A stretch of 64,000 bases of DNA from an uncultured Flavobacteriaceae bacterium (GTDB lineage: Bacteria; Bacteroidota; Bacteroidia; Flavobacteriales; Flavobacteriaceae). Numbering within the stretch: position 1 is the stretch's first letter; each line of letters opens with the position of its first letter. The notes beneath the pieces are model-generated. The model ran no database searches, was not told where the DNA came from, and saw only the letters and a list, made by a program, of their open reading frames with translations. The translations under genes and the position numbers were made by a program. Location: NCBI GenBank assembly GCA_947502975.1, contig CANNBV010000003.1, positions 558,001 to 622,000 on the forward strand, read 5' to 3'. This document shows positions 60,967 through 64,000 of the stretch, one piece after another.

Positions 60967-61967
60967 TTCAATTTAAAAAACAATTTTGGAAAATGTGTTT
61001 CTGGATTTTTATTTTGAATATTAATAACAAACGTGGACTCTAAAAAACCTAATCCGTACCCTAAAAACTGGATGCAGATTGCCCACAAAGCCATTACTGC
61101 TACCTTAATACTTTTTGTGGTATAAAGTGCTAAAATAAAAGCAACTGCGAAATATAATGCATAAATACTTATTAACCAGCTATAACCCAATATTACCAAT
61201 ATTATAGACACATCAAAACCTACAATAAATATACTAGGAAACCAATATGTTAGCTTTTTAGTACTTGGGTGCCATTTGTTTAAAATAGGACGCACTAAAC
61301 CAAATTTACGCACTTGTTGTTGAAATTTACGCCAAGAAATACGACGTTTATGATACACAATAGCTTCAGGAATTAGCTTTGTTTGAAATCCTAAGTCCCA
61401 TAAACGTATTGATAAATCTGGGTCTTCACCAGGATGGATGCGTCCAAATCCTTTTGAAGCTAAAAATGCAGTTTTAGAAAGTCCCATATTAAAACTTCTT
61501 GGTTGAAATTTATCTACCGCATTTTTATTTCCCCTAATGCCTCCTGTCGTTATAAAAGAAGTCATTGCAAAATTAATCGCCTTTTGCAAATCACTGAAAG
61601 ACTCGTGTGCTGCATCAGGACCGCCAAAACAATCTACATATTCAGTCTTAAGACTTTTATCAATTTCATCCAAATAAGTTGCAGGCAAAATTACATCGCT
61701 ATCTAAAATGATAAAATAATTACCTTTTGCATGTTGCATACCATAATTTCTAGAAGCTCCTGGGCCTGTGTTTTCTTTAAAGAAATAAGAAATATTTAAA
61801 TCAGAATATTTTTTGATTACTGCCTCCGAAGTTTCTGTAGAGCCATCTTCAACAATAACAATTTCATAATCCAATAAGGTTTCCATAGCTTTAAAACTAG
61901 ACAATAACTCGTCCACTTCATCTGGACGGTTATATACTGGAATAATAAATGAATATTGCAACTGCAT
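60963..61967 (-). CDS. Family 2 glycosyltransferase with C-terminal membrane helices
   Basis: The 334-residue protein has a GT-A domain (YSFIIPVYNRPDEVDELLSS, DxD equivalent YFIILDSDVILP, later PGEDPDLSIRLWDLGF with Q/RxxRW-like KRRISWRKFQQQVRKFG). Two to three hydrophobic segments follow from about residue 245. It is therefore inner-membrane bound and likely transfers sugars to a lipid or polymer. It is the first gene of a three-gene operon with the YbbR-like gene and coaE. Confidence 0.9.
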   Translation of the reverse strand: MQLQYSFIIPVYNRPDEVDELLSSFKAMETLLDYEIVIVEDGSTETSEAVIKKYSDLNISYFFKENTGPGASRNYGMQHAKGNYFIILDSDVILPATYLDEIDKSLKTEYVDCFGGPDAAHESFSDLQKAINFAMTSFITTGGIRGNKNAVDKFQPRSFNMGLSKTAFLASKGFGRIHPGEDPDLSIRLWDLGFQTKLIPEAIVYHKRRISWRKFQQQVRKFGLVRPILNKWHPSTKKLTYWFPSIFIVGFDVSIILVILGYSWLISIYALYFAVAFILALYTTKSIKVAVMALWAICIQFLGYGLGFLESTFVINIQNKNPETHFPKLFFKLK

Positions 61968-61985
61968 AACACAAAAGTAACAAAA

Positions 61986-62009
61986 AAGCCACCGTTTTAC
62001 GGGTGGCTT
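61986..62009 (-). terminator. Rho-independent terminator of fabI
   Basis: AAGCCACC (61986-61993) and GGTGGCTT (62002-62009) form an 8-bp stem. On the minus strand it is followed by six T, giving a classical terminator just beyond the fabI stop. Confidence 0.85.
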
Positions 62010-62030
62010 CTTAGTGTATATTTTAAATTC

Positions 62031-62849
62031 CTACTCTTCTCCAGTAAATGTACTCATAACAGCATCACTTACACCCATATTACTAAAACCACCGTCATTG
62101 TAGAGGTTTTGTAATGTTACTCTTTTGGTTAGATCACTAAATAACGTAACGGTATAATTAGCACAGTCCATTGCTGTAGCATTACCAAGTGGCGACATTT
62201 TTTCGGCATAAGAAATAAAGCCATCAAAACCTTTTACACCACTACCTGCCGTTGTTGGTGTAGGCGATTGCGAAATGGTATTTACACGAACTTTTTTATC
62301 TCTTCCGAAGAAGTACCCAAAACTACGTGCTATACTCTCTAAATAGGCCTTATTATCTGCCATATCATTATAATCAGGAAATACACGTTGGGCCGCCATA
62401 TACGTTAAAGCGACGATACTTCCCCACTCGTTCATTGCGTCAGCTTTATAAAGCGTTTGCATTACTTTATGAAACGACATTGCTGACACATCAGTACCTT
62501 TTTGTGTCCATGCATAATTTTGATCCGTATAGTGTTTACCTTTTCTAACATTAATAGACATACCTATAGAATGCAAAACGAAATCAATTTTTCCTCCTAA
62601 AATCTCCATAGATTTTTCAACCAAATTCTGCAAATCTTCTTCTGAAGTGGCATCAGCTGGAATAATTTGTGAACCTGTCTTTACAGCCAATTCATTAATT
62701 TGCCCCATACGCATTGCTACTGGAGCGTTCGTCAGCACAAACTGCCCTCCTTCTTCATGTACACGTTCTGCCGTTTTCCAAGCGATAGAATTTGAATCTA
62801 ACGCCCCAAAAATGATTCCTTTTTTTCCTTTTAATAAATTATAAGCCAT
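62031..62849 (-). CDS. fabI: Enoyl-[acyl-carrier-protein] reductase (NADH)
   Basis: The 272-residue enzyme reduces enoyl-ACP in the final step of fatty-acid elongation. The FabI type is recognised by the cofactor motif GIIFGALDSNSIAW, the active-site Tyr150 (VALTYMAAQR), and Tyr160 with Lys167 (PDYNDMADNK, Y-x6-K), equivalent to E. coli Tyr146/Tyr156/Lys163. It is the triclosan-target class. It stands alone with its own terminator. Confidence 0.96.
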   Translation of the reverse strand: MAYNLLKGKKGIIFGALDSNSIAWKTAERVHEEGGQFVLTNAPVAMRMGQINELAVKTGSQIIPADATSEEDLQNLVEKSMEILGGKIDFVLHSIGMSINVRKGKHYTDQNYAWTQKGTDVSAMSFHKVMQTLYKADAMNEWGSIVALTYMAAQRVFPDYNDMADNKAYLESIARSFGYFFGRDKKVRVNTISQSPTPTTAGSGVKGFDGFISYAEKMSPLGNATAMDCANYTVTLFSDLTKRVTLQNLYNDGGFSNMGVSDAVMSTFTGEE

Positions 62850-62924
62850 AATATTAGTCAGTTATATTTTTTATATAATATGATGCGCCAAAAGTACTAA
62901 ACTTTCAACTTTATATCGAATGTT

Positions 62925-64000
62925 TTAATTAAGTAATTCCTTAGCGTGTGCTATTGCAGAAGTTGACAATTCTGAACCTCCCAGCATTTGAGCAATTTCT
63001 ACAATACGGTCATCGTGATTTAATTTAACCAAATTAGTTTGGGTAACATTATCCACATCTTCTTTGTAAACTTTAAAATGTGAATGTCCCTTAGCTGCAA
63101 TCTGGGGCAAATGCGTTATAGAAAATACTTGCATGTTTTTACTCATTTGCAACATTATATCTCCCATTTTATTTGAAATTTCACCAGACACACCTGTATC
63201 TATTTCATCAAACATAATGGTAGGCAGCTTTGTATATTTTGATAACACCAATTTAATTGCCAACATAATTCGAGATAATTCGCCTCCAGAAGCTGCTTTT
63301 TTAAGCTCATTAAAATTGCCTCCTTTATTTGCTGAGAACAAAAACAGCAATTCATCTTTTCCGTTCGAGAAATAATCCTCCGTTTTAGACAATTCTATGT
63401 TGAATTGTGCATTTGTCATTCCTAAATCTGATAAAATAGACTGCAGTTTATGTATCAAGTCAGGAATAGCTTTACTACGATTTGTGTGGATGATATCCGC
63501 AATATTATCAAGCAGTACTTCTGATTTAGAAACTTCATCCTGCTTATTTTGAATGGCGCTATCTAAATTCTCGGTTACCTCAACTTTTTTAGCTAAGTCT
63601 TCTCTAACGCCTATTAATTCTGAAATTGTAGCAACTTGATGTTTTTGTAATAAATTATTTAATATTTGAAGTTTTGAATTTACGGCTTCTAATCTGTTAG
63701 GATCTGCCTCTACTTCACCTTGCAGTGCATCAACTTCATTAAAAAGATCATCAATTTCAATTAAACAGCTATTTATTCTTTCATATAAATCTTGATATTT
63801 GGTAGAAACATCAGATAACTTCTGAAAGCTATTTTTCAAATTAGTAATTGTGGTAATGGCACCAACCTGATCATCACTCAACAAATGATATGCCTCAGAT
63901 AAACGCTCCTTAACATCTTCAACATTATTTAAGGTTTCATACTCTTCTTCTAAAGACTCTAATTCTCCATCAATTAATGCTGCTTCTTCCAATTCATTCA
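62925..64000 (-). CDS. recN: DNA repair protein RecN, C-terminal part, cut by window edge
   Basis: The frame is open to base 64000, so the start is outside the window; the TTG at 63992 is internal. The visible 358 residues hold the end of the coiled coil (rich in Glu/Leu/Asp, about the first 200) and the C-terminal ATPase lobe: the signature AASGGELSRIMLAIKLVL, Walker B LPTIMFDEIDTGVSGE and the D-loop/H-loop SKNMQVFSITHLPQIA. RecN is an SMC-like protein that organises DNA ends in double-strand break repair. Confidence 0.95.
   Translation of the reverse strand, partial: NELEEAALIDGELESLEEEYETLNNVEDVKERLSEAYHLLSDDQVGAITTITNLKNSFQKLSDVSTKYQDLYERINSCLIEIDDLFNEVDALQGEVEADPNRLEAVNSKLQILNNLLQKHQVATISELIGVREDLAKKVEVTENLDSAIQNKQDEVSKSEVLLDNIADIIHTNRSKAIPDLIHKLQSILSDLGMTNAQFNIELSKTEDYFSNGKDELLFLFSANKGGNFNELKKAASGGELSRIMLAIKLVLSKYTKLPTIMFDEIDTGVSGEISNKMGDIMLQMSKNMQVFSITHLPQIAAKGHSHFKVYKEDVDNVTQTNLVKLNHDDRIVEIAQMLGGSELSTSAIAHAKELLN

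Overview
The window is about one third G+C and densely coded. It carries TAnnTTTG-type promoter elements, lipoproteins with short N-terminal lipoboxes, and families typical of Bacteroidota: DUF4294, DUF2911, TIGR03643, a BatA-type membrane protein, a two-domain DUF2520 protein and FeS-type photolyase. Together these point to the chromosome of a member of the Flavobacteriaceae, probably marine (sulfatase, carotenoid ketolase, several photolyases). No phage, insertion sequence transposase, CRISPR array or rRNA was seen.

Layout. 1-2571: end of a polysaccharide-degradation locus (beta-helix protein cut by the left edge, then a sulfatase). 2574-5144: TrmH-type methylase, tRNA-Arg(UCU), M42 aminopeptidase, DUF4294 protein. 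5147-12874: housekeeping run (hemolysin-III protein, acetyltransferase, truncated haemoglobin, DUF2520 protein, KdsC-like phosphatase, UbiA prenyltransferase, Maf, lipoprotein, MscS and CorA channels). 12875-13447: a gene-poor stretch with dispersed repeats and a frameshifted mini-gene. 13448-19484: atypical SDR, then an operon of PIG-L deacetylase, a 34-residue membrane peptide, a sodium:solute symporter and a Gfo/Idh oxidoreductase. 19599-22190: membrane protein with XRE regulator, DUF2911 protein, aquaporin.

22226-36781 is the most distinctive part: two adjacent operons devoted to light and DNA photodamage. They encode four different cryptochrome/photolyase proteins (CRY-DASH, FeS-type with all four cluster cysteines, an unusual subfamily, and a classical CPD-type enzyme). 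Around them are a TetR-like regulator, an ABC1/UbiB kinase, a flavin reductase, a DUF2867 epimerase, an easily missed 49-residue DUF2256 zinc-ribbon protein overlapping both neighbours, TIGR03643, GTP cyclohydrolase I, glutathione peroxidase and TspO. Both operons start with the same bipartite promoter motif (TTTTGTTTA, 17 bases, TTAAACA). A third copy with identical spacing lies 20 kb away, just before a carotenoid ketolase gene. I infer a shared light or photo-oxidative regulon whose regulator is probably outside the window.

36864-64000 is mostly core functions: TlpA-like thioredoxin, pheT, PAP2 phosphatase, ABC-F protein, trmD, M61 peptidase, glycosyltransferases, a BatA-type protein, a dihydroorotase-like protein without its metal ligands, a carotenoid ketolase, a histidine kinase/response regulator pair, coaE, a YbbR-like protein, fabI, and recN cut by the right edge. 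Several small dispersed repeat families lie between genes. One of them (four copies) shows compensatory changes in its terminal stem.
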